Origin: an uncultured Lachnospiraceae bacterium
Lineage (GTDB): Bacteria > Bacillota > Clostridia > Lachnospirales > Lachnospiraceae
Reading direction: 5' to 3'
Assembly (NCBI GenBank): GCA_910589195.1
Contig: CAJUTC010000033.1
Span: forward strand, 1-41,983
DNA length: 41,983 nucleotides
In this document: piece after piece, positions 1 through 7,075 of the stretch
Position numbering within the stretch: the stretch's first letter is position 1
Layout of the letters: each line of letters begins with the position of its first letter
The notes under the pieces: model-generated
Databases searched by the model: none
What the model saw: only the letters and a program-made list of their open reading frames with translations
What the model was told of the DNA's origin: nothing
Position numbers and translations under genes: made by a program

Positions 1-349
1 AAAAGAAAATATAGGTGAAAGGCACATTTTTAAATAGTGCCAGAGGTAAGGGGAATCCCGCCAAATAAAAAAATAGTGTTTGGCGGTCTGCTTTGCCATA
101 CCAAAAATAAAAGTACTTCCAAAATTGTTTTTAGTTTGGCGGGATTTTTTGTATACGGGAAGTGCTTTTTATTCACATATATCATGTCGGGGAGGGGTTG
201 GTAACCTGTTAAAAAAATCCCCGTCATCGTATGGAGCTTTGCACTCTGCAAGTAGAAGTCATATTTCTACATATTGGAACTGAAATCTCCCTAAACCGTA
301 AAGGTCTAACAGCCTTTACGGTTTTTCTTGCTAGGCCGAGGGCCTGTTT
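1..349. other. Left-edge region without a convincing gene; competing hairpins
   Basis: I see no credible gene here: the short open frames overlap each other on both strands and resemble no family I know. The visible structure is a segment at 54-65 that can pair with 79-86 (8 bp, TTTGGCGG arm) or, over 12 bp, with 135-146. The second arm is followed directly by a T run (145-150). A further terminator hairpin lies at 293-327. The region probably contains the 3' end or leader of a gene outside the window. Confidence 0.5.
293..327 (+). terminator. Rho-independent terminator hairpin
   Basis: A perfect 12-bp stem (AAACCGTAAAGG at 293-304 with CCTTTACGGTTT at 313-324) encloses an 8-base loop and runs into a T tract (322-326). 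It would end plus-strand transcription arriving from the left. It lies just upstream of the truncated transposase, so transcription into that remnant is probably blocked. Confidence 0.75.
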
Positions 350-733
350 TCAAAGTTCCGTAGGAAGATTATATATGGAAAATTGAAACAGGATATAGCG
401 AATATCATCAGTATGTTATGTAAGAGGAAGGGCGTGAAAATAGTTGAAGCGGAAGTGTGCCAGGATCATAACCATATGTTGGTTGAGATTCTACCAAGCA
501 TAAGTGTTTCAAGCTTCGTGGGCTATTTAAAGGGGAAAAGCACACCAATGATATTTGAGAGGCATGCAAATCTCAAATATAAATATGGGAACCGCCATTT
601 TTGGTATAGGGGATACTATGTTGATACAGTAGGAAAAAACGCAAAGAAGATCCAGAAGTATATCCAGAACCAGTTAAAAGAGGACTGGGAATATGACCAA
701 ATGACACTCAAAGAGTATATTGAGAGCCGGTAA
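350..733 (+). pseudogene. tnpA: 5'-truncated IS200/IS605-family TnpA (Y1 HUH transposase)
   Basis: This encodes the C-terminal three quarters of an IS200/IS605 single-strand transposase. Family-like sequence begins near 350 (SKFRRKIIYGKL) without an upstream start. The frame is open only from 302, after a TAA at 299-301, and the residues before 350 do not look like TnpA. The usual first 20-30 residues, containing the first beta strand, are therefore missing. The remaining part keeps the HUH-like site (DHNHML, with Asn between the histidines instead of a hydrophobic residue), the stretch YKYGNRHFW, and the presumed catalytic tyrosine in the helix KIQKYIQNQLKED. A TTG at 383 could start a 116-residue product, but it would lack an essential strand. 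I read it as an inactive remnant of an element whose right end survives downstream. Confidence 0.8.
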
Positions 734-890
734 AACAAAAAAATAAGAAGAGCCCAAGGGGATCTTCTGGACAAATGATGTTGCGGCTGGCGAACTTTTC
801 AATGAGTCTTTAGACTCTAGCGCCGGTAACAAGCCCTTATAGGGCGTGAGCAAGCCACCAACTTAGCCGGTAGTTCTGACTGCTTAAAAG
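734..890 (+). mobile_element. IS200/IS605-type right end with stem-loops (omega-RNA-like)
   Basis: Directly after the tnpA stop are short hairpins typical of the subterminal end of IS200/IS605 elements: GAGTC/GACTC at 804-808 and 813-817, GCCC/GGGC at 833-836 and 842-845, and a decayed CCACC...GGTAG stem at about 855-873, followed by GTTCTGACTG. The order resembles the 3' end of TnpB-associated guide RNAs, but no tnpB is present. The exact end and target site cannot be fixed without a full copy for comparison. Confidence 0.5.
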
Positions 891-1066
891 TACAGGAGAG
901 ATGAGATTATAACTATTCCCGTAGAAAAATGTGTGATATACTGTAAAAGCAAACAATAAACGTACATAAATCTTGGCTTTCCAATTTGGAATTTCAAGTT
1001 TAAAGATATACAAGGAAATAGAACTTGAAGTTGCAAATTGCGACTTTAAGTTTGGAGGAAGATAAA
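891..1066 (+). promoter_or_regulatory. MFS gene leader with two palindromes; possible regulated promoter
   Basis: This upstream region contains a 13-base palindrome (TTCCAATTTGGAA, 980-992) and a 27-base imperfect palindrome (1024-1050) ending three bases before the GGAGG ribosome site (1054-1058). In the larger one, four of the mismatched positions form two G-U pairs in RNA, so it could be an operator or an RNA hairpin. A weak TTGGCT (973-978), 20-bp spacer, TTTAAA (999-1004) would place the first palindrome in an over-long spacer, as at MerR-controlled promoters. That reading is speculative, since no regulator gene is adjacent. Confidence 0.4.
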
Positions 1067-2242
1067 ATGTTTCAGCTATTATTAATTATCATTTACTTTG
1101 CTTTTATCAGTCTGGGACTTCCGGATTCCTTATTAGGTTCAGCGTGGCCGACAATGTATCAGGAGTTTTCTGTACCCGTTTCCTATGCGGGCGGGATTTC
1201 TATGATTATCGCTGCTGGGACGATTATTTCCAGCCTGTTAAGTGACAGATTAACAAAAAAATTCGGAACGGGGAAAGTTACGGCTGTCAGCGTGTTAATG
1301 ACTGCTGTCGCACTATTTGGATTTTCAATCAGCCATTCTTATATTGCGTTGTGCCTGTGGTCGATCCCTTATGGTCTTGGGGCTGGAAGTGTGGATGCTT
1401 CTTTGAATAACTATGTTGCGCTTCATTACGCAAGCAGACATATGAGCTGGCTCCACTGCATGTGGGGCATTGGTGCTTCACTTGGCCCGTATATCATGGG
1501 GTTTGCGTTAACTGGCGGACAGAGCTGGAATATGGGATATCGGTATATCGCTATTCTTCAAATTGCATTGACTGCTATACTAATTTTCAGTCTGCCTTTG
1601 TGGAAAAAACAGGAAGTAAATGATACGGGTCAGAATGACCTGGAAGCGAAAACCAGACCACTTTCTTTCTCTCAGATTTTTAAAATTGCGGGAGCTAAGG
1701 AAGTTATGATTACATTTTTCTGTTATTGCGCCCTTGAGCAGACAACAGGCCTATGGGCAAGCAGTTATCTTGTGCTGCGCCAGGGATTATCAGCGGAAAC
1801 CGCCGCCAGGTATGCAAGCCTGTTTTATATCGGAATTACAGTGGGCAGGGCTTTTAGCGGATTTTTGACATTGAAGTTGAATGATACACAGATGGTACGG
1901 TTTGGACAAGGATTAATATTGTTTGGCATTGTTCTTTTACTTTTACCGCTGGGAAGCATAAGCGCATTGTCAGGATTGATTTCTGTCGGGTTGGGCTGTG
2001 CACCGATCTACCCCTCGATCATACACTCCACGCCGGAGCATTTTGGGTCTGATAAGTCACAGGCTATGATTGGCGTACAAATGGCATCCGCCTATGTGGG
2101 AACTTGTTTTATGCCGCCGATTTTCGGATTTATCGCAAATCATATTAACATTTCCTTGTTTCCAATTTATTTGCTGGCAATATTGGCTGTTATGGTTGCC
2201 ATGCACGAAAAAATGTTATCGAAAGTAGTTGCAAATAAATAG
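1067..2242 (+). CDS. MFS transporter
   Basis: This is a 391-residue membrane protein of the major facilitator superfamily, very hydrophobic throughout with about twelve membrane segments. The opening GLPDSLLGSAWP and the cytoplasmic loop DRLTKKFGTGK after the second helix fit the MFS loop 2-3 motif. The charged central loop near QEVNDTGQNDLEAKTRP separates the two six-helix halves. It resembles the FucP/YbjJ-like branch often annotated simply as MFS transporter; the substrate cannot be told from sequence. I chose ATG 1067, with GGAGG eight bases upstream, over the in-frame TTG at 1025, which falls inside a palindrome. It stands alone between an IS remnant and decayed sequence, which suggests acquisition by transfer. 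Confidence 0.85.
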   Translation: MFQLLLIIIYFAFISLGLPDSLLGSAWPTMYQEFSVPVSYAGGISMIIAAGTIISSLLSDRLTKKFGTGKVTAVSVLMTAVALFGFSISHSYIALCLWSIPYGLGAGSVDASLNNYVALHYASRHMSWLHCMWGIGASLGPYIMGFALTGGQSWNMGYRYIAILQIALTAILIFSLPLWKKQEVNDTGQNDLEAKTRPLSFSQIFKIAGAKEVMITFFCYCALEQTTGLWASSYLVLRQGLSAETAARYASLFYIGITVGRAFSGFLTLKLNDTQMVRFGQGLILFGIVLLLLPLGSISALSGLISVGLGCAPIYPSIIHSTPEHFGSDKSQAMIGVQMASAYVGTCFMPPIFGFIANHINISLFPIYLLAILAVMVAMHEKMLSKVVANK

Positions 2243-2870
2243 TATAGATGTTTTTTGAGCCAGAGTTGTCCGTTATGGCAGGGTAGTATTAGGCATGAAG
2301 CTGAAAAAGGATGATCCAATTAACAAAGAAGTAATTTCAGATTAGGCGGTATAGACCCAATTGTAATAAGTTTCGGAGTAAGCATAGGAAAATGCTACCC
2401 TTTTTCGTAAACCTGCTCGTCTGTACCTACGGCTTGCCGGGCAGATTTTGCTTGTTAGGAGGTATCCTAAACCCTCTATGAATCTTCCTATTACTTACAT
2501 CACCAAACAGGACGGTTTTGACGGAGCTTTTAGAGAAATTATTCAAAAAGTTTTCCGTATGTCCTACTAATACAGAAAACTTTGGAAAATTTCAATCATA
2601 AACAAAAGAAAAAGCAGGTTATTCCTTATTTGAAGCGTTCAAAAAAGCCTGGCGAAGAGTAACGCTTTTCATGACTATCGGGCTGCAGGTGTTACTTTTG
2701 AGAACCAGCAGGAGCGCCTGCAGCTTTTGAAAAGATATTTGAAGAGATGGTTTAATTCCACTCTCTTTAACTACCCCATTTTTATACCAATTTCCACCCC
2801 ATTATCCCTGTTTTATCTTAATAAACTAACAATATTTGACAACACCATTACAGCTATTTTTCCTTATAAA
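2243..2870. other. Decayed gene-remnant region
   Basis: About 630 bases hold no intact gene. A 30-codon open stretch (2478-2570, beginning MNLPITYITKQDGFDGAF) and a stretch at 2670-2753 reading HDYRAAGVTFENQQERLQLL look like pieces of real proteins. The latter recalls the start of HIRAN-like domains, but this is only a resemblance. Neighbouring frames are broken by stops. With the IS remnant at 350-890, this suggests a deletion-scarred integration site around the MFS gene. Confidence 0.45.
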
Positions 2871-3719
2871 TCAAGCCTTGTCTGTATCACCAGACCCTCT
2901 GGGACAATCTTTATTCCCATGCAGTTCATAGTAGAAGATATACTGCTGCAGGACACCTTGAAAACCTTTATACCGTCTATTGGGAAAGCCTCTTTTATAG
3001 TGTGCCTGTAACGCCTGTTTAATATGGGTGTCTACCGGAAATGCTTCCAGATGATGTAAGCCGAATAAACAGACACAATCTGCCACTTTTTCCCCGACGC
3101 CAAATAAGTTCAGCAGTTCTTCTTTTGCCTTTTTGTAGGGAAGAGCCTTTAGTTTTATTAAATCAAAGTTTCCGGAAGCAACTTGTTTTGCTGCCTGTAC
3201 TACATATTTGCTCCGATAGCCTAAATTGCAGGCCATTAATTGATTATCTTCCAGCCTGGATAAGGTTTCTGGTGTGGGAAAACCATAATAGGTTTCTTTT
3301 CTGGAACTTACCATTTCCGTACCATATGTCTTGCAAAGCAATTCAATACAACGGCGGATCCGCACAATATTATTTTGCTGAGAAATTAAAAAAGAAACGA
3401 TCATTTCCCACAGATCCTGCCGCAGGATCCGGATGCCTCCTTCAAAAGAGGCAGCTGAAAGTAAATAAGAATCGTTTGGGTTAATTTTCAGGATGTTATG
3501 ATGGTAATTGTGCTTTAAATCAAAGTAATCTTCCCAAAATTCATGAAATTCTTCATTGCTGCAGCAAAAAAAGATGCAGTCATCCTCTTCATAAGCGTCC
3601 AGATATCGCTGTCCGGCAATTATTTTATAATGATGTTCTTGTGTTTGGTTCATTCGAAAACATTGTCCAGACTGGCATATTTGATTCAGGCTGAAATGCT
3701 CATTTGTAATTTTGACCAT
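2871..3719 (-). CDS. ogg: 8-oxoguanine DNA glycosylase (OGG1 family)
   Basis: This 282-residue base-excision repair enzyme is predicted to remove oxidised guanine and cleave the strand by its lyase activity. The N-terminal OGG domain is recognisable (SGQCFRM near residues 17-23). It is followed by the helical glycosylase fold with LISQQNN (111-117) and the helix-hairpin-helix LFGVGEKVADCVCLFG (205-220). The catalytic lysine is K211 and the catalytic aspartate D230 in FPVDTH. I placed the start at ATG 3719, preceded by GGAAGG, which removes 39 upstream codons that do not fit the family. The gene stands alone and diverges from the exonuclease gene. DNA-3-methyladenine glycosylase is a common alternative label, but the VGEKVADC and VDTH pattern favours OGG. 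Confidence 0.88.
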   Translation of the reverse strand: MVKITNEHFSLNQICQSGQCFRMNQTQEHHYKIIAGQRYLDAYEEDDCIFFCCSNEEFHEFWEDYFDLKHNYHHNILKINPNDSYLLSAASFEGGIRILRQDLWEMIVSFLISQQNNIVRIRRCIELLCKTYGTEMVSSRKETYYGFPTPETLSRLEDNQLMACNLGYRSKYVVQAAKQVASGNFDLIKLKALPYKKAKEELLNLFGVGEKVADCVCLFGLHHLEAFPVDTHIKQALQAHYKRGFPNRRYKGFQGVLQQYIFYYELHGNKDCPRGSGDTDKA

Positions 3720-4095
3720 AGATGTTTCCTTCCAAATTGAAATACATTGTAGAATGTTTCGGTTTTGCTGAAATAGGTATCGATTCGCACTAATCTGGAA
3801 AAATTTGAATAATTGTTTCCAGAATACCCTGTCCACAGCCGCTAGGCTGCGGATAAGGGGTACGTTTCCTTAATTATACCATGAGAGAAAGAAAAAGTCG
3901 AAACGGCTCCAGAAAAATTGTTTTAAATAAAGTATTTGGAATGCTATGTATACAAGATTTTCTTGCACAAACCAGAACATTCTGGCGATAAAATACCAGT
4001 ATTGAGATTATTTTTCCTGTATGCTAAAATGAAAGCATTGTAGACATAAAATTGGGCATTATAAGGTGTGCTGACTTGAAGGATGTGAAGAAAAC
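3720..4095. promoter_or_regulatory. Divergent intergenic region with sigma-A promoter for the exonuclease gene
   Basis: A good plus-strand promoter is visible: TTGAGA (4002-4007), exact 17-bp spacer, TAAAAT (4025-4030), placing a transcript start about 60 bases before the exonuclease ATG. Upstream are a small hairpin CCAGAA/TTCTGG near 3972-3985 and a longer imperfect hairpin at about 3826-3863. On the minus strand the latter contains TTATCCGCA, one base from a DnaA box. No gene is seen here. Confidence 0.6.
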
Positions 4096-5070
4096 ATGAA
4101 TTACATTGTATTTGACCTGGAATGGAACCAAAGTCCCAGAGGAAAAGAAGGGACAATCGATCATTTCCCATTCGAAATTATCGAAATCGGAGCTGTAAAG
4201 CTGAATGAAGATCGAGAGCAGATCGGTGAATTTCAACAGTTAATTTCTCCCACTGTGTACACCCAGATCCATTACAAAATTTCAGAAGTGACTCACATGG
4301 ATATGGATACCCTCCGCAAAGAGGGAGTTTCGTTTAAAATAGCCATGGAACGTTTTTTACAATGGTGTGGAAAAGATTACCAGTTTGTAACCTGGGGTTC
4401 TATGGATTTAACGGAGCTTCAGAGAAATATGGTTTATTATGGATTGGAAATCCCCTTTTCTATGCCCCTTTTATACTATGATTTGCAGAAGCTTTATAGT
4501 ATACAGTATAATGATGGAAAGGAAAAATTGTCTTTGGATCAGGCAGTAGAAAATCTTAAAATTCCGATTGATGAACAAAAGCCCTTTCATCATGCTTTGG
4601 ATGATGCCTTTTACACAGGGCAGATTATGTCAAAGATGAATTTTGAACCTGTGAAGGAATTTCTTTCCATGGATTACTATAGGCTTCCGGAAACGGATGA
4701 AGAACAGGTTATGTTGTCATTTCCAGGATATACAAAGTTTGTTTCAAAAGAATTTCTGATAAAAGAGGAAGCGCTGTCAAACAAACGGGTAAGTGAAGTT
4801 ATGTGCTGCTTATGCCGCAGGATCCTAAGAAAAAAAATACGGTGGTTTTCTGTAAACCCCAAGTTATATGTCTGCCTGGCCGTGTGTCCGGAACATGGAT
4901 TGGTACGAAGCAAAATCAGGATTAAAAAGGCAGAATCTGGATGTGTTTTTGCTGTCCGAACCGCAAGGCTGGCAGATGAAAAAGATGCTGTGGCCATTGC
5001 GGAAAAACGGAACGAGGTGAAACAGCGCAGGATTGAAAAAAGCAAGATCAAAAGAAAGGGAAGCAGGTAA
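4096..5070 (+). CDS. DEDDh 3'-5' exonuclease
   Basis: This 324-residue protein has an RNase T/DnaQ-like exonuclease domain over about residues 1-180. The metal-binding acids are in order: D7 and E9 in VFDLEWN, D104 in WGSMD, and H165 with D170 in the HxAxxD motif (HHALDD), which defines the DEDDh class. It resembles the KapD/PolC-epsilon-like exonucleases of Clostridia, for which no specific substrate is established. The C-terminal 90 residues are basic and contain cysteines C237, C238, C240, C260, C264 plus an adjacent His (CPEHG) that may bind zinc. The tail is rich in Lys and Arg and could bind nucleic acid. The ATG is preceded by AAGGATGTGAAG and by the promoter at 4002-4030. It converges on kdpE with only 37 bases between stops. 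Confidence 0.85.
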   Translation: MNYIVFDLEWNQSPRGKEGTIDHFPFEIIEIGAVKLNEDREQIGEFQQLISPTVYTQIHYKISEVTHMDMDTLRKEGVSFKIAMERFLQWCGKDYQFVTWGSMDLTELQRNMVYYGLEIPFSMPLLYYDLQKLYSIQYNDGKEKLSLDQAVENLKIPIDEQKPFHHALDDAFYTGQIMSKMNFEPVKEFLSMDYYRLPETDEEQVMLSFPGYTKFVSKEFLIKEEALSNKRVSEVMCCLCRRILRKKIRWFSVNPKLYVCLAVCPEHGLVRSKIRIKKAESGCVFAVRTARLADEKDAVAIAEKRNEVKQRRIEKSKIKRKGSR

Positions 5071-5107
5071 GGCAAATAAAAAATGAAGCATCAAAATAAA
5101 ACATACC

Positions 5108-5821
5108 CTACACTATTTGCTGTTGGCTTTCTCTCATCCGGTATCCTACGCCGATTTCGGTAAAAATGTAATTTGGTTCTGCCGGATTTTTTTCAAGCTT
5201 TCGACGGATATGGGCCATGTTAACCCGAAGGATTTGATTGTTGTTATTGTCTGCATAAGGTCCCCATATATGATTGATGATGTAATCATAAGTTAAGACA
5301 CGGCCACTGTTTTGGGCTAAGAGAGATACCAGTTTGTATTCAATTTGCGTTAAATGAATTTCTTGTCCGTTTAAAGTAACCAGGCGTTTGGAAAAATTAA
5401 TGATTAAATCATCATAAGAGTAAACTGGTTCATTTTGAACCAGAACACCACCTTGATGGTGGCGGAGAGCAGTACGGATACGGGCCAGCAGTTCAGAGGT
5501 TCCAAAGGGCTTGGTAATATAATCATCACTTCCGCTGTCTAAAGCCAGAACTTTTTCCTGTTCCTGAGTTCTGGCTGATATTACGATTATTGGGATCATA
5601 CTCCAGTTACGTACTTGTTTGATAATATCCATTCCGTCCATATCCGGAAGGCCTAGGTCTAAAAGAATGAGATCAGGAAAATAAGAAGTAATAAAGGATA
5701 AGCCTTCTTGCCCGTTAGAGGCTGTGATTACTTTATAATTATGGGCAGTTAATGTGGTTTCAATGAAATTGCAGATACTTTTTTCATCTTCAATAACGAT
5801 AATCGTAGATTTAAGGTTCAA
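5108..5821 (-). CDS. kdpE: KdpE-like OmpR-family response regulator
   Basis: This 237-residue regulator has a receiver domain (about 1-120; phosphoacceptor D55 in LLDLGLPD, acidic pocket E11/D12, lysine in ITKPFG). A winged-helix DNA-binding domain follows (about 135-230, with LTQIEYKLVSLLAQNSGRV and the RR(K)LEKNP turn). Similarity is strongest to KdpE, which controls potassium uptake. The start is TTG at 5821, with GAGGAG seven bases upstream lying inside the end of the kinase gene. The two genes overlap by 11 bases, so they are translationally coupled. No kdpFABC or trk genes lie in the window, so its target is unknown here. Confidence 0.85.
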   Translation of the reverse strand: MNLKSTIIVIEDEKSICNFIETTLTAHNYKVITASNGQEGLSFITSYFPDLILLDLGLPDMDGMDIIKQVRNWSMIPIIVISARTQEQEKVLALDSGSDDYITKPFGTSELLARIRTALRHHQGGVLVQNEPVYSYDDLIINFSKRLVTLNGQEIHLTQIEYKLVSLLAQNSGRVLTYDYIINHIWGPYADNNNNQILRVNMAHIRRKLEKNPAEPNYIFTEIGVGYRMRESQQQIV

Positions 5822-6938
5822 TTGTTTTCTCCTCGTTCAGTGGCAAACAGAATGTAATATCAGCTCCATTTTCGTGGTTAGACGCATAAATACTGCCACC
5901 ATGGGCAGTAATAATGGTTCGGCAGATTGTTAGCCCGATTCCCATGCCTTTGCGGGAATCACCGCTTTGGCTGGGGGTAGAGGGGCTTCCATCAAATATG
6001 GTTTCCAGTTTATCAATTGGGATTCCTTGGCCAGAATCCCGGATTTGGATACAGACACTGGAATTTTTAACGGTTACCGTTAAGGAAATGGGGTGCTCCG
6101 AAGCCCCGTGGTAATATGCGTTTTCCAGCAAGTTAATCACAACTTGTTCAATTAATGTGGCATCCATAGGAATTATAATAAAATCTTCCGGAATCTGTAC
6201 CTGGATATCAGCATCCGGAATCCGCTTCCGGAAGCGCAAAACAGCTTCCGAAATGACCTCCTCCAAAAGTTCTGAGGTTTTGTGGAGAGGCGTATCATTG
6301 GTGCTGATTCGGGTAATGGTTAACAGATTTTCTACCATATTTAACAGCCAGTTTGCGTCATCGTAAACATTTTGGATCAGTTCAGTTTGTTCTTTTTTTG
6401 AAAGGGAATCCTGAGTATCTAAATACGTGCTGCAGGCTCCGATCATTCCTGTCAAAGGTGTGCGCAAATCATGGGAAATTGCCCTAAGAAGATTGGCGCG
6501 CATTGTTTCTTTTTCTGCTTCTGCCAATAACTTTTCACGTTCCTGGATCATACAGTTTTGAAGTTTTAAATGGGAGGTCATAGTGCTGATAAGGCTGGAA
6601 ATAAAAATCATGCCTAAAAATGTGATAGGATAACCATCCATAGTAAAGTTAAACTTCATAAACGGATAGGTAAATACATAGTTTACGCAAATCACCCCGA
6701 TAAAGGAAGAAATGATCCCGGGGATATAGCCATTGGAATATCGGGAAATAAATACAACTGCCAGAATATAGATAATGGCAACGCTGGTAGTATTTTTACC
6801 AAAATAGAAAAAAAGGATTGCTAACAGGGTTGAGATGGACAAAACCGCCACAGTCAGAATTATATTTTTAATCAACATGTGGCGGGGCATAGGTTCTGAT
6901 TTTTCTTTCTTTTGAAAAACCGATACCAGATTGTGCAT
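5811..6938 (-). CDS. kdpD: KdpD-like sensor histidine kinase lacking the N-terminal KdpD/Usp domains
   Basis: This 375-residue membrane kinase begins with a DUF4118-type block of four membrane segments (about 22-45, 50-66, 72-90, 104-120), as in the C-terminal half of KdpD. The HisKA helix follows with H156 in AISHDLRTPLTG, then an HATPase domain with N box (LLENAYYHG) and glycine-rich boxes (DSGQGI, GMGIGLTI). Full-length KdpD is about 900 residues and carries an N-terminal nucleotide-binding KdpD domain plus Usp domain. Both are absent here, and the 137 bases upstream show no decayed remnant. AGGAGG precedes the ATG at a proper distance, so this is a naturally short kinase rather than a truncation. 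It is partner to the overlapping regulator. Confidence 0.85.
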   Translation of the reverse strand: MHNLVSVFQKKEKSEPMPRHMLIKNIILTVAVLSISTLLAILFFYFGKNTTSVAIIYILAVVFISRYSNGYIPGIISSFIGVICVNYVFTYPFMKFNFTMDGYPITFLGMIFISSLISTMTSHLKLQNCMIQEREKLLAEAEKETMRANLLRAISHDLRTPLTGMIGACSTYLDTQDSLSKKEQTELIQNVYDDANWLLNMVENLLTITRISTNDTPLHKTSELLEEVISEAVLRFRKRIPDADIQVQIPEDFIIIPMDATLIEQVVINLLENAYYHGASEHPISLTVTVKNSSVCIQIRDSGQGIPIDKLETIFDGSPSTPSQSGDSRKGMGIGLTICRTIITAHGGSIYASNHENGADITFCLPLNEEKTIEP

Positions 6939-7075
6939 GGCCGTTTTCCTCCTGTATTTTTAACAGCCGCTTGAAATTGGTATGAAATGGTTTTTGCGGC
7001 TGAGTATTTCTGCTAAGGTGATCAACATAGAGAAATGGTACATTAGCGATAAACGACATATACGCTTGCCCTGGT

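Noticed and set aside
30..283. Overlapping short open frames on both strands at the left edge
   Set aside because: No ribosome site or family resemblance, and they overlap hairpins.
2727..3011. 94-codon plus-strand frame before and over the ogg gene end
   Set aside because: It overlaps the well-supported glycosylase gene on the other strand and has no recognisable domain.
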